Assembly (NCBI GenBank): GCA_028687915.1
Contig: JAQTZF010000001.1
Span: forward strand, 1-64,000
From: Candidatus Daviesbacteria bacterium
GTDB taxonomy: Bacteria; Patescibacteria; Microgenomatia; Daviesbacterales; UBA10151
DNA length: 64,000 bases
Reading direction: 5' to 3'
Part shown: in pieces, positions 9,801 through 18,274 of the stretch
Numbering within the stretch: position 1 is the stretch's first letter
Layout of the letters: every line of letters begins with the position of its first letter
The notes under the pieces: generated by a model
Told to the model about the DNA's origin: nothing
Databases searched by the model: none
The model's input: only the letters and a program-made list of their open reading frames with translations
Made by a program: the position numbers and the translations under genes

Positions 9801-11581
9801 CCTCAGTAAATGATGGTAATTGGCATCATATTGTTGGAGTAAGAGATTCAACAACCAATCAAATCAAATTATATGTTGATGGAAAATTGGAAGCTAGCAC
9901 AGCTATAACTGGAATTAACATAACTAATACCGGGGTGTTAAAATTTGGTAGTTACACAGAAACTGTCGGTGCCTTTTTCTCCGGTTCCATTGATGAAAGT
10001 AAAATCTATGGCTACGCCTTAACTGCTGATGAGGTTAAGACTGAATATAACAGAGGACAATCTATGGTATTAGGTGCTGCTGGGAATAATTCTTCTTATG
10101 CCTCTCAAGCTGCTAATCAGGAATATTGTGTCCCTGGAGATACCACCTCCTGTGTTGCTCCTGTTGCTGAATGGAAGCTTGAAGAAGGATCTGGAATTAG
10201 TGCTTATGATACTTCAGGAAACGGATCAACCGGGACTTTGACTAATACTCCTGTTTGGACCAATGGCAAGTATGGTAAAGCGCTTAATTTCTCTGGTACA
10301 TCATTTATAAATGTAACTGATAGCAATAATTTAAGTCCTGCAAGCAACACATTTAGCGTTGGTGCTTGGATATACTTAAATTCTACTGGTTCCTATCAAA
10401 CAATTGTTTCTAAGGATAGTGATGCTGCCAATGGAGGAAGAGAATATTTCTTATATATAGACATCTCAAACGTAGTAGTTTTTGGAGCTTCTACAAATGG
10501 TAATGATATGCCGGCGGTTGTCGGGCTCAGTACTTTATCAGCTGGCAGGTGGTACTATATTGAAGCTGTTTTAAGCGGATCAAACCAAATGATCTATGTA
10601 AATGGTAAGCTTGATAATTCTGCTAACTGGGGTGGCAGCAGTATTCCTAATACTAATACAGCACTTAATATTGGCAGAAGAAATACTGCCCCTGTAACTA
10701 AAGCCCAAATGGATGGTAAAATCGATGACGTCAGATTGTATAATTATGCCCATACCCCTGCTCAGATTGCCTGGGATTATAATAAAGGAGCACCTATTGG
10801 GCACTGGAAATTTAATGAGTGCCAGGGAGCTACAGCTAATGATTCTTCAGGGAATTCCAATACTGGAACTATTACTATTGGCACAGGTGCTGGCACAGGA
10901 CAACAGGATTCTGTAGGAACCTGCACTACTTCTGCTGTTACAGCCTGGTACAACGGCAGAACCGGAAAAAGAAATTCCAGTCTTAATTTTGATGGGATTG
11001 ATGATACAGTATCTATTGCCAACCAAGCTAATTTTTCTTTTGAACGCACACAACCATTTTCTATCTCTGGGTGGATCTATCCAAATATTACCCGCTCCGG
11101 ATTGCAAATGACTTATGCGATTTTTAGCAAATTAACAAATAACTCACCTTTCACCGGCTATGAAATGAATCTGGAATGGAATAATGCCACCCTCACAAAT
11201 AGAACAACGCTTCAAATTTACTTAATTAGCAGCTGGCCTTCAAACCGAATTACTGTGAACGGTTCAACAGATCTCCAAAACAGTAGATGGTATCATGCAA
11301 CATTAACTTATGATGGCTCTTCAGCTGCCAGCGGTGTTAAGCTTTATATAAACGGAGCTGCGGAAAAGATTACCACTAGTGTTGATGCTTTAACCACAAG
11401 TATTGTTAACAACTTAACCCCTTATATTGCCTCCCGACAAAATTCCAATAGCTCAGAAGCCTTATTTAATGGCCAGATTGATGATGTGAAAGTTTTTAAC
11501 TATACCCTTACCTCTACACAAGTTAAAGATTTATATAATGGCGGAGCTGTAAACTTTGGTCCGGTTACAGGCAGCCCATGA
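6788..11581 (+). CDS. Giant secreted DUF2341 and six-LamG surface protein, paralogue
   Basis: A 1597-aa paralogue of the 1668-6356 product with the same order: signal peptide (core ILALCTGIFLWFF, cleavage near PASAAWW), DUF2341, then six LamG domains starting with motifs such as GPVAYWGFDEG, GLVGYWKMNE, GPVGYWNMDD, ALGYWKFDEG, PVAEWKLEEG and IGHWKFNECQG. The two proteins end alike (VKDLYNGGAV.FGPVTGSP). The N-terminal MKLNTKYKILNTK is unlike the paralogue (MKQPRLFHSIRRKKK) and is read from the 7-bp repeat array, which by chance supplies the lysines a signal peptide needs. The start ATG at 6788 is the only upstream option in frame. Function is inferred as glycan or host-surface binding. Regulation is not visible; the repeat array occupies the place of the upstream region. 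Confidence 0.85.
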   Translation: MKLNTKYKILNTKKILTLTILALCTGIFLWFFTNPASAAWWDDSWTFRKSIALTNNTTAETNVYVSVTINTTDTSRFQTDCGDVRFTKQNGELLPYYIVSGCGGASTVIHVNFDTFPAGAQTIYYYYGNLSASDGFNLADFATQASNYTVGSLGSEEKSVGPVAYWGFDEGQGQTTQDSSTNNYDGTLGATTGSSTDDPTWQTEDMCISGKCLKFDGGDYVSGGDVNQVDNVSAITVSAWVKVNTATNWAGVMGKSSSGTSRWGMELAEASYGGTDDVFIMMGNGANSYGYTQGNIIDTNKWHLWTMVFDGTQSGNANRLKFYLDGIQRPLNFGGTTIPATTPSNSTPITIGAENASSSFLNGMIDEPKVYNYAKTAAQIKADYISKSGSSSDQGSSAVLGASSQKYLSDGLVGYWKMNEASWTNNCSAASVTDSSGNGNNGKACPNATGPTGGNIGTFGNGGSFDAVDDNIAVTHASSLSLTDSITISTWVKVTLNNSWSDHVILYKQNGATLNYAFGIREQNGLFPDFAYTDGSGSNNHKWRSTTAISADTWTHITVTYSFGKANTMAIYINGVPASGSWISGNGNSSADTTTTDLLISPGNSTLDDLRIYNKTLSPKEVSDLYNFAPGPVGYWNMDDKVSGDSKTVVDSSGNGNNGTTSYGANTSGMDCSKSGKFGGGCTFDGVDDYIDVGSDTSLDNLPNGDFTAEAWTRFDAALTETYWLILGKTKWQIEPFYNGAQSSIWFFVDMGAGTSMDYRCQFTYDRGNWHHITGVYTASTKTAVVYYDGTPLTCSTTTAGVGTYIGDAASPMRIGMNQGDGTPKMNGGLDDVKVYNYARTQKQIISDMNAGHPAVGSPVGSALGYWKFDEGADNKCSGGTNDVCNSGSAGSALDGAESNMSIPATTTSGWTNSGKFGKALIFDGSNDFISVANNAALNFDTGSFSISTWMKTTFSGAGEKILIRKDLESQSPRRLYTLFYNLVANKATFDLYDNATEYKATSLTSVNDGNWHHIVGVRDSTTNQIKLYVDGKLEASTAITGINITNTGVLKFGSYTETVGAFFSGSIDESKIYGYALTADEVKTEYNRGQSMVLGAAGNNSSYASQAANQEYCVPGDTTSCVAPVAEWKLEEGSGISAYDTSGNGSTGTLTNTPVWTNGKYGKALNFSGTSFINVTDSNNLSPASNTFSVGAWIYLNSTGSYQTIVSKDSDAANGGREYFLYIDISNVVVFGASTNGNDMPAVVGLSTLSAGRWYYIEAVLSGSNQMIYVNGKLDNSANWGGSSIPNTNTALNIGRRNTAPVTKAQMDGKIDDVRLYNYAHTPAQIAWDYNKGAPIGHWKFNECQGATANDSSGNSNTGTITIGTGAGTGQQDSVGTCTTSAVTAWYNGRTGKRNSSLNFDGIDDTVSIANQANFSFERTQPFSISGWIYPNITRSGLQMTYAIFSKLTNNSPFTGYEMNLEWNNATLTNRTTLQIYLISSWPSNRITVNGSTDLQNSRWYHATLTYDGSSAASGVKLYINGAAEKITTSVDALTTSIVNNLTPYIASRQNSNSSEALFNGQIDDVKVFNYTLTSTQVKDLYNGGAVNFGPVTGSP
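6997..7298 (+). repeat. Nucleotide-identical block shared by the two LamG genes (copy 2)
   Basis: Second copy of the about 300-bp block at 1880-2181, offset 5117 bp. Confidence 0.8.
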
Positions 11582-11658
11582 TTATTCTTTTATCTAAAAT
11601 CTAATGTTTGAAAATATTTAACCAAATTTACTATGATAAAGCTGCTAAAACATAAAAA

Positions 11659-13668
11659 ATGTTAACAATAATTAAAAAGAAATCTGTATTCTGGGATCTA
11701 ATAGGCTCTATTTTATTGGGGTTTTTTATTATTGGAATAATCTCCTATTTTACTACCAATACTGCTTTAGCCTGGTGGTTAAATACTGATTATGCTTACA
11801 GGCAAAGTATTACCATAACCAACGCAGCTGGCGGATCTGCCCAAACCAATTATCAAGTCCAGGTATCTGTAGATACCTACACCTTAATTCAGGCTGGCAA
11901 ATTAAAAGCAGATTGTTCTGATATCAAGTTTGGCAATAGCACTGACACTAATTTAACCTTTTGGAGGGAATCAGCTTGTAGTAATACCAGCGGTGTGAAT
12001 ACTCTATATTGGATCACTGTTCCAACAATAGCTATTGGATCTTCAACAGCCACCATTTATGTGTACTACGGTTATGCTGATGGTACAGATGCCAGTTCTT
12101 ACACCAGCCTTCCCACTGGAATTAGTGTTGGTACAGGAGCAGATGGAGCTTGTACTGTTAGCAGCCCCATTACCCTGGATGGAGCCTCAAATAATACCTG
12201 TATAGCAAGAGCCCAGGCAGATGGAGTCAGTTTTGCCTCTACTGCTAATAATACCTCCGGCCAAAATCAGGTTACCACTTCCACTACTCCCACAGGGCTA
12301 GTGGTAGGTGATGAAATATTAATTATTAACTTACAGGGAACTTCTGGTGATAACTCTAATGTAGGAAAATATGAAACAGCCAGGATTACAGGTATCAGCA
12401 CTAATACCCTAACTTTAAACCATAATTTAACCAATACTTATAATGGTACCGGTGGAACTCAAAAAATAGTTATCCAAAGAGTGCCAAATTATACTAATGT
12501 AACTATAAACTCAGGTGGAACTATTACTGCAACTGCCTTTAACGGAACCAAAGGAGGCATTATTTTCTTTAGGGCATCTGGCACTTTAACTGTTAGTTCT
12601 GGAGGAACAGTAGAAGCCAGTAGCTTAGGTTTTAGGTCAACAGCAGGAGGAGCTGCAGCTACTGTTGGTACCCAGGAAACATTCACAGGAACAGTAAATA
12701 GCAGCTCAACTGCGGGAAGTCTGGGCAGCAATGGTACAAATGAAGGTGGTGCAGGAGGAGGAGGAAGTGGATCTGGTGGTGGAGGTGGTGGATATAGTGG
12801 CACTGGTGGAACTGGCACTTCTGGCTCTGCAGGAGGCAGGGGTGCTTGCGCAGGAAATGATGGTTATGATAATTGTACAGGCGCAGGTGGCAATGGCGCC
12901 AGTGGAGGTACTGCAGCAGCAGGTAATACAAATTATGGCGCAGCTGCTTTAACTACCATCTATTTAGGATCTTCTGGCTTCAGTGGATCCGGTGGAGGGA
13001 ACGGAGGGAATGGTGGTTCTGGAGGAGTAGGTGCTGGTGGTGCAGGAGGAGCAAGTGGCATCGGAGGAGGTATTGTGATAATTGGAGCAAGTACGATTAC
13101 AATTGCAGGCAATGTTAAAGCTAATGGAGGCAATGGCAGTGCTGGTTCCGTAGGCACAGCTAATCAGGGTGGAATATATGGAAATTCTGCTCCTGGTGGT
13201 GGTGGCGGTGGTGGTGGAGGTGGAAGCGGGGGAAGTATTCTAATTAATAGTGCCTCCACTACTTTTGGTTCCAGTTTAATTTCAAGCACTGCAGGCACTG
13301 CTGGAGCAGGCGGAGGTGGTGGAAGTGCTACATATAGGGGTGGCGGAGGTGGAGGTAATCCTGGTGGCAATGGTGGGCCTAATTGTCCTGCCCCTACTTT
13401 ATACTGCGCTTCCAGTGGTACTTCTGCAAATAATGCTGGTGGAGTTGGCACAACTGGTAGAATTGCTGCAAATTATAGTACAACTTCCGGTTCTTCTAAT
13501 CCTACTGCCAATAATACTGTTTTACCTATTGCCAGTGCCCCCAATGGTGATGAAGAAGGTGCTCCAGACCCCACCCCCACTCCTACCCCAACCCCAACAA
13601 GCACTATTGTTGATGTTAGAATTAAAAGTAATATTAGGGTAAAAAGTAATGTACGTGTAGGTCAATAA
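11659..13668 (+). CDS. Secreted DUF2341 protein with long glycine-rich region
   Basis: A 669-aa protein with signal peptide or anchor (IGSILLGFFIIGIISYF, then TNTALAWW) followed by DUF2341 (AYRQSITITN, IYVYYGYADGTD). Residues of about 155-320 look like a beta-helix (TVNSGGTITATAFNGTKGG-type strands). Residues of about 340-600 are extremely Gly/Ser/Ala-rich, with runs such as GGAGGGGSGSGGGGGG. The C-terminus has a PTPTPTPTP linker and RIKSNIRVKSNVRVGQ. It is probably an extended fibre or adhesive surface protein. It follows the two LamG genes in the same direction and shares only DUF2341 with them. The Gly region has high-GC purine-rich codons unlike the rest of the window, a consequence of composition rather than evidence of transfer. 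Confidence 0.8.
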   Translation: MLTIIKKKSVFWDLIGSILLGFFIIGIISYFTTNTALAWWLNTDYAYRQSITITNAAGGSAQTNYQVQVSVDTYTLIQAGKLKADCSDIKFGNSTDTNLTFWRESACSNTSGVNTLYWITVPTIAIGSSTATIYVYYGYADGTDASSYTSLPTGISVGTGADGACTVSSPITLDGASNNTCIARAQADGVSFASTANNTSGQNQVTTSTTPTGLVVGDEILIINLQGTSGDNSNVGKYETARITGISTNTLTLNHNLTNTYNGTGGTQKIVIQRVPNYTNVTINSGGTITATAFNGTKGGIIFFRASGTLTVSSGGTVEASSLGFRSTAGGAAATVGTQETFTGTVNSSSTAGSLGSNGTNEGGAGGGGSGSGGGGGGYSGTGGTGTSGSAGGRGACAGNDGYDNCTGAGGNGASGGTAAAGNTNYGAAALTTIYLGSSGFSGSGGGNGGNGGSGGVGAGGAGGASGIGGGIVIIGASTITIAGNVKANGGNGSAGSVGTANQGGIYGNSAPGGGGGGGGGGSGGSILINSASTTFGSSLISSTAGTAGAGGGGGSATYRGGGGGGNPGGNGGPNCPAPTLYCASSGTSANNAGGVGTTGRIAANYSTTSGSSNPTANNTVLPIASAPNGDEEGAPDPTPTPTPTPTSTIVDVRIKSNIRVKSNVRVGQ

Positions 13669-13716
13669 CAACCTATTAAATTGCTACGTTGTAATCTATA
13701 ATCAAACTCCGGAAAT

Positions 13717-15471
13717 ATGAAAAAATTTATTTATATTCTAATCTTAATAGTAACAATATTTCTTGCCGTAAGTAATTTTGATAATCTAAAAAACTTTCTA
13801 AGCATAAAATCTGAAGAGCAAAAAGTAATTGAGCTAAAAACTAAAAAAGAACCTTTAACCAAAGAAGAATTAAAGTTCCTTTTGGGGAATGCATCAATCC
13901 AAAGTATTAAAATTGGGGAAAAAGAGTACTCTTATATAAATAAAAAAGTTGTGGCTAAAAATCAGCAAAATGTATCAGAGGGTGAAGAAAGAAAAGTATT
14001 ACAACTGGCTCTATTTTACCTTAGTGTTAAAGAAGACCCTTTATTTACCAGCCCAGAATTTGAGGTTAAAGATTTTAATAATTCTATTTCTATTTTAGAG
14101 CAGGAACAAACTCAACTTCTTACTGTGGCTAAAAAAAATACTTCTATTTTCCCTCTCACCTTTTTAAAAACAATTTCTGATGTTTTTGATAAAGAAAAAA
14201 TGTTTTTGACTGACACTAGTTTGGAAAATGCTCAAAACTTACTAAAAACTTACACATTAACTGCTTCAGCTTATAAAACAGACATAACCTCTTTTACCAA
14301 AGGTCTGGAAGCAAAAAAAGCCTATCTTAGCGAACCAGATGTTATTCAACTCAAAGTAGCTACCAATACAGAAATTATGCTTGCTGATTTAAAAAAAATG
14401 ATGGAAAATGGCTCAATTTTAGAATCAGAGGCACAAAAGAGAACTAATTGTCTAAACTCAGGTCAAAACTGCAGCAGAGAAATCTTTTTCTTTAAAACCC
14501 CGGAAATTACAGAAATTGCAAAAGATAAATTTAGTATGCTTCCTCTTACTATACTGTTCCCAATTCATCCGGATGAGCCTGAATCATTTCGTAAGCTATA
14601 TATTATCCACTCCCCTTGTTGGGGCTGGGGGCCTGATTTTTCTTCTCCTGCCAACCCTATGTATGTTGACCATTCAAACGCTAAATTAATAATAGATGCA
14701 GAAGGAAATTACCCAAAATCTTTATCTTTAAAATTGGGCAATCAAAACTTTTACAGAAAAGTGGACAATACATCAAATAATATAAATAAAAGTTTATCTG
14801 AGCTGGGCCTGCGACGGGTTTTACAATCAGAAACAGCCGGTTACCTTTGTAGAAACCTGGAATACCAGCCAATGTCAGCAACCATTGATGCTTTTATCAG
14901 AGAGTATAAAGATAAACCAATTCTGGGTGGTTTAGATGCAAAAATAGCTAAGTTTGAAAATAACTTTTTAAATTCTGCCACACCGGCAGATACAGACCTT
15001 ATTACATTAAGTAAAATTTACAGTTCTGTTTATAAAGATTTGTCTTCCAAAAATTTAAACCCGGAATTACAAAACGAAAGCCTAAAAAGATATTTGATGA
15101 TTAACAGGCAACTATTAGGTTTTCCTAAGATATTAAATAAATCTGCCAATGAATTTTCCCGCTTAATTCAACTCCACGAATCTCAACCTGATGTCTTTAA
15201 AGAAGAAGGTACTTTTTATGCCTATGTTTTCCCATTTAAAAGTTACTGGAACCTTTTATACTTCCCTTTTTCTCCTTCCTTCTGGAGATCAGATGCCCAC
15301 CCTGAATATATAAAGAAGATTGTAATTAATAGTAGCTTTCCCATAAACCAGAAAACATTTATTACTTATCCGGAAGCACAATCTATTGCAAACCCGGAGG
15401 AAATTAATAGATGGTCCATAGAAGGTTATAAATATACCCTGGAAAAACTGCCACCAACTAGGATTAACTAA
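13717..15471 (+). CDS. Membrane-anchored extracellular protein of unknown function
   Basis: I do not recognise this 584-aa protein. It has an N-terminal hydrophobic segment (IYILILIVTIFLAVS, about residues 4-18), then a largely helical region with many Lys/Glu, and cysteines in CLNSGQNC and SPCWGWG that could form disulfides. The C-terminal half has aromatic-rich segments (FYAYVFPFKSYWNLLYFPFSPSFW). Its stop overlaps the ABC ATPase start by one base (TAATG), so it probably belongs to the transporter operon, perhaps as an accessory exported factor (inference from position only). Confidence 0.7.
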   Translation: MKKFIYILILIVTIFLAVSNFDNLKNFLSIKSEEQKVIELKTKKEPLTKEELKFLLGNASIQSIKIGEKEYSYINKKVVAKNQQNVSEGEERKVLQLALFYLSVKEDPLFTSPEFEVKDFNNSISILEQEQTQLLTVAKKNTSIFPLTFLKTISDVFDKEKMFLTDTSLENAQNLLKTYTLTASAYKTDITSFTKGLEAKKAYLSEPDVIQLKVATNTEIMLADLKKMMENGSILESEAQKRTNCLNSGQNCSREIFFFKTPEITEIAKDKFSMLPLTILFPIHPDEPESFRKLYIIHSPCWGWGPDFSSPANPMYVDHSNAKLIIDAEGNYPKSLSLKLGNQNFYRKVDNTSNNINKSLSELGLRRVLQSETAGYLCRNLEYQPMSATIDAFIREYKDKPILGGLDAKIAKFENNFLNSATPADTDLITLSKIYSSVYKDLSSKNLNPELQNESLKRYLMINRQLLGFPKILNKSANEFSRLIQLHESQPDVFKEEGTFYAYVFPFKSYWNLLYFPFSPSFWRSDAHPEYIKKIVINSSFPINQKTFITYPEAQSIANPEEINRWSIEGYKYTLEKLPPTRIN

Positions 15472-16226
15472 TGAATACACTTATCCAGGTAAAGCACCTT
15501 TCATTTTCCTACCTTACCAGAACTGGTTCATTTACAGCTTTAAAAGACCTCTCTTTTGAAATAAATAAGACAGAATTTGTTTGTATTATTGGCCCTTCAG
15601 GTTGTGGCAAAACCACTCTTTTAAACTGTTTAGCCGGGCTCCTTAAACCAACCCAGGGAGAATTTTATTTAAACGGTCAAACAGCTGTGGTTTTCCAAGA
15701 CCCACTTCTTTTACCCTGGAGAAATGTTTTAACGAATATTACTTATGGTCTGGAAATTCAAAAAATAGATCCTCAGGAAATTGCCAAAAGAGCTAAAAAG
15801 ATACTATCCACCCTTAAGCTTGCTGATTTTGCCCATTTTTACCCCCATCAGCTCTCCGGAGGAATGAAACAAAGAGTAAACTTAGGCCGGGCACTTATTT
15901 GTAATCCAGATATTTTACTGCTTGATGAGCCGCTCTCCCATCTTGATCCTCAGACCAGAGAACAAATGCAGCTTGAAATCCTAAGAATCTTTGATAAAGA
16001 GAAAAAAACTTTTATCTTTGTCACCCACTTAATTGAAGAAGCAATCTTTTTGGCAGACAGATTGATAATTTTAGGTAAAAGTCCCGGAACAATTAGAGAA
16101 GTTATTAAAATTAATTTTAAACGGCCAAGAGATTTAACCTTAAAACACAACCGTAAATTCCAGAACATGGAAAAATTAGTGAACGATATATTAACTTCAG
16201 AAGGTGCTGATGAGGAAAATCCATGA
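15471..16226 (+). CDS. ABC transporter ATP-binding protein, nitrate/sulfonate/taurine type
   Basis: A 251-aa cytoplasmic ATPase of the SsuB/TauB family. Walker A is GPSGCGKTT (residues 41-49), Q-loop is around VVFQDPLLLPWR, signature is LSGGMKQR, Walker B is ILLLDEPLSHLD, and the H-loop is in FVTHLIEEA; all catalytic residues are present. The PLLLPWRNV and HLIEEAIFLADR segments are typical of the NitT/TauT group. It overlaps the upstream gene by 1 bp and the permease by 4 bp. The substrate cannot be told from the ATPase. Confidence 0.92.
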   Translation: MNTLIQVKHLSFSYLTRTGSFTALKDLSFEINKTEFVCIIGPSGCGKTTLLNCLAGLLKPTQGEFYLNGQTAVVFQDPLLLPWRNVLTNITYGLEIQKIDPQEIAKRAKKILSTLKLADFAHFYPHQLSGGMKQRVNLGRALICNPDILLLDEPLSHLDPQTREQMQLEILRIFDKEKKTFIFVTHLIEEAIFLADRLIILGKSPGTIREVIKINFKRPRDLTLKHNRKFQNMEKLVNDILTSEGADEENP

Positions 16227-16996
16227 ATAGAATTTTTAAAATTTATCAAAATCAGCAGCATTTTTTTCTTGGGTTCACTGGTGCCCTTATTTTCCTAACC
16301 ATATGGGAGATTATTACCAGGACAAAAATAATCAATCCCATCTTTCTAAGTCCACCCACAGAAATCTTACAAACAGAATGGATCCTTTTTACATCCGGTA
16401 AAATCTTTCCTCATCTTTTTATATCTTTACAAGAATTTTCATTAGGTTTTGCCATAGCAATAATTCTTGGAGTATCTTTGGGACTGCTCATTGGTTGGTA
16501 TAAAAAGATAGAAGCTTTAACTTCATCACTTATCTACAGCCTTTACTCTACCCCCAACATTGCTTTGCTACCATTGATCATTATTTGGACCGGACTTGGA
16601 ATATGGTCCAAAATTATTGTGGTTTTTCTGGGAGCATTTTTCCCAATCTTAATCAATACTATCGCGGGGGTTAAAAACCTAGATCCTAATTTAGTTTCTC
16701 TTGCCCGCTCATTCGGGGCAACAGAAAGTCAAATATTCAAAACAATTATTTTTCCTGCATCCCTACCCTATATTTTAACCGGATTTAAACTAGCTATTCC
16801 CCGAGCAATGATTGGAATGATTATTGGGGAATTCTTTGTTTCCAATCAAGGACTGGGATATTTAATTACTTTTTACGGTTCAACCTTCCAAACAGCAGAG
16901 ATTCTGGCAGTAGTTGTAATTGTAGTAATTATTAGTGTTTCCCTGACTAAACTATTGTCATATCTGGAAAAACATTTTCAATCCTGGAAAGTTTAA
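16223..16996 (+). CDS. ABC transporter permease, NitT/TauT (SsuC-like)
   Basis: A 257-aa integral membrane protein with about six membrane segments and the conserved EAA loop (SLARSFGATESQIFKTIIFPASLPYILTG), which docks on the ATPase. It starts within the ATPase stop (ATGA) and pairs with that ATPase. Three candidate periplasmic-side binding proteins are encoded at 20689-23844, so one membrane channel probably serves several receptors (inference). Its 3' end overlaps the convergent PaaK-like gene by 4 bp. Confidence 0.92.
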   Translation: MNRIFKIYQNQQHFFLGFTGALIFLTIWEIITRTKIINPIFLSPPTEILQTEWILFTSGKIFPHLFISLQEFSLGFAIAIILGVSLGLLIGWYKKIEALTSSLIYSLYSTPNIALLPLIIIWTGLGIWSKIIVVFLGAFFPILINTIAGVKNLDPNLVSLARSFGATESQIFKTIIFPASLPYILTGFKLAIPRAMIGMIIGEFFVSNQGLGYLITFYGSTFQTAEILAVVVIVVIISVSLTKLLSYLEKHFQSWKV

Positions 16997-18273
16997 TCTA
17001 AATGAGAAACTATTTTTTTGTGTTTACTACTCATCGGAAAGCTATTGATAAACTCCACCTCTAACGGTTTAAATATCTCTTCGGAAACCAAACTGGCTAA
17101 AGTGCGCCTGGCAGATAAATACAGCTCCTCACTAAATCCTTTTACTATTAATTTTATTAGCTTTTCTGACTTACCCTGATAACCTTTTTTTAAGATAAGC
17201 TGTAACTTTAACCTTGGAATTATTTTTTCTTTTTCTAAATCCTCAAAGACGTGTAACTGGAATTTAGGTGATGATAGATATTGTTGGAAAGGAAGCAGGG
17301 CTTTTTCTACTAAGTCTGCATAAATAAAAACTCCATGTATTTTTAAAGCATCATAATTAATTCTACCCAATATTTTAAATCTTTCTTTTTGGCCACACCC
17401 ACAATCATAATCCTCTACTTCTATTGCATCACCTGTTTTGTACCTAATTAATGGAAACCCATTTTTATATAAATTAGTAAGAAAAAGTTCGCTGTCTCCG
17501 CTTGAATTAATAACTTCATAATAATAATTTGAAGATTTATGGAAGTAATTAGTGCTAAGAGTATCCAGGCACCCACAACTTAAACCAATCGCCCCTCCCT
17601 GGGCTTCTGACATTCCATAATTATAAATAAACCGCGTGTTTTTAAATTTTTTCTTAAATATCAAATCCTTTTGTTTGGAACAAAATTCCCCAATTAATGA
17701 AATTCTTTTAATATTATCTAAACTATATTCTTTTTCTAAAAACGGTATAAAAAAATATAGGGCTGTTGGTGAAGTTACAAGTAAATCTATTTTTAATTTG
17801 GCAGCAATTTTAGCTGAAAGCGGTAGATTATTAATATCACCTAATACACAAACCGCATTATCCTTTATTCTTTTTCTATCAAGTAAATGCATGGCAGCTT
17901 GATGTGGAGATAATAATTTCATTATAGATGTTACATGAAAGTCATCCCTCGACTTACCTCCTTTATCTTTATAAATTTGCCTGGCAAGATTTTGCTGTCT
18001 AAATACCACAGATAAAGAGTTTATATTTTTGGTAGTACCACTGGAAATACTCACTGTCCCAAATTCACTCCAGGGTAAATAAAATCTGCTAAAGGGATCA
18101 GAACTAACCAATTCATCTTTAGTTAAATATGGAAGTTTTTTAAAATCTTCCATACTATTAATATCTTTAATTAAATTTATTCCAGCCTTGGTATATTTAT
18201 CTTTATAAAAAGAAGAATAAGGAGAGTTCCAGACAAACTCTAATATTTTTTTAATTTTTGAATCTAATTTCAT
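16993..18273 (-). CDS. PaaK-like adenylate-forming enzyme 1 (phenylacetate-CoA ligase family)
   Basis: A 426-aa member of the PaaK/CapK branch of ANL adenylating enzymes. The P-loop-like ISSGTTKN and the ATP/AMP-contact motif RYKTGD are present, and the N-terminal WNSPYSSFYKDKYTKAGI helical segment is typical of PaaK-like proteins. Known relatives activate a carboxylate as acyl-AMP and may pass it to CoA or another acceptor; the substrate is unknown here. A zinc-site-like CGCGQKE follows the YKTGD motif, as in PaaK homologues. It lies 1 bp downstream of paralogue 2. The 5' 130 or so bases are nearly identical in nucleotide sequence to both paralogues while the rest has diverged. Confidence 0.8.
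   Translation of the reverse strand: MKLDSKIKKILEFVWNSPYSSFYKDKYTKAGINLIKDINSMEDFKKLPYLTKDELVSSDPFSRFYLPWSEFGTVSISSGTTKNINSLSVVFRQQNLARQIYKDKGGKSRDDFHVTSIMKLLSPHQAAMHLLDRKRIKDNAVCVLGDINNLPLSAKIAAKLKIDLLVTSPTALYFFIPFLEKEYSLDNIKRISLIGEFCSKQKDLIFKKKFKNTRFIYNYGMSEAQGGAIGLSCGCLDTLSTNYFHKSSNYYYEVINSSGDSELFLTNLYKNGFPLIRYKTGDAIEVEDYDCGCGQKERFKILGRINYDALKIHGVFIYADLVEKALLPFQQYLSSPKFQLHVFEDLEKEKIIPRLKLQLILKKGYQGKSEKLIKLIVKGFSEELYLSARRTLASLVSEEIFKPLEVEFINSFPMSSKHKKIVSHLD
18122..18258 (-). repeat. Conserved 5' coding block of PaaK-like gene 1
   Basis: About 137 bp that differ by about one base from 19370-19506. The central 111 bp are also shared with 24952-25062. It encodes the segment around EFVWNSPYSSFYKDKY and INSMEDFKKLP. 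Confidence 0.85.
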
Positions 18274-18274
18274 T

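Noticed and set aside
12489..13451. Pro-rich minus-strand and other-frame ORFs opposite the Gly-rich gene
   Set aside because: Pure mirror images of GGX codons in the Gly-rich protein.
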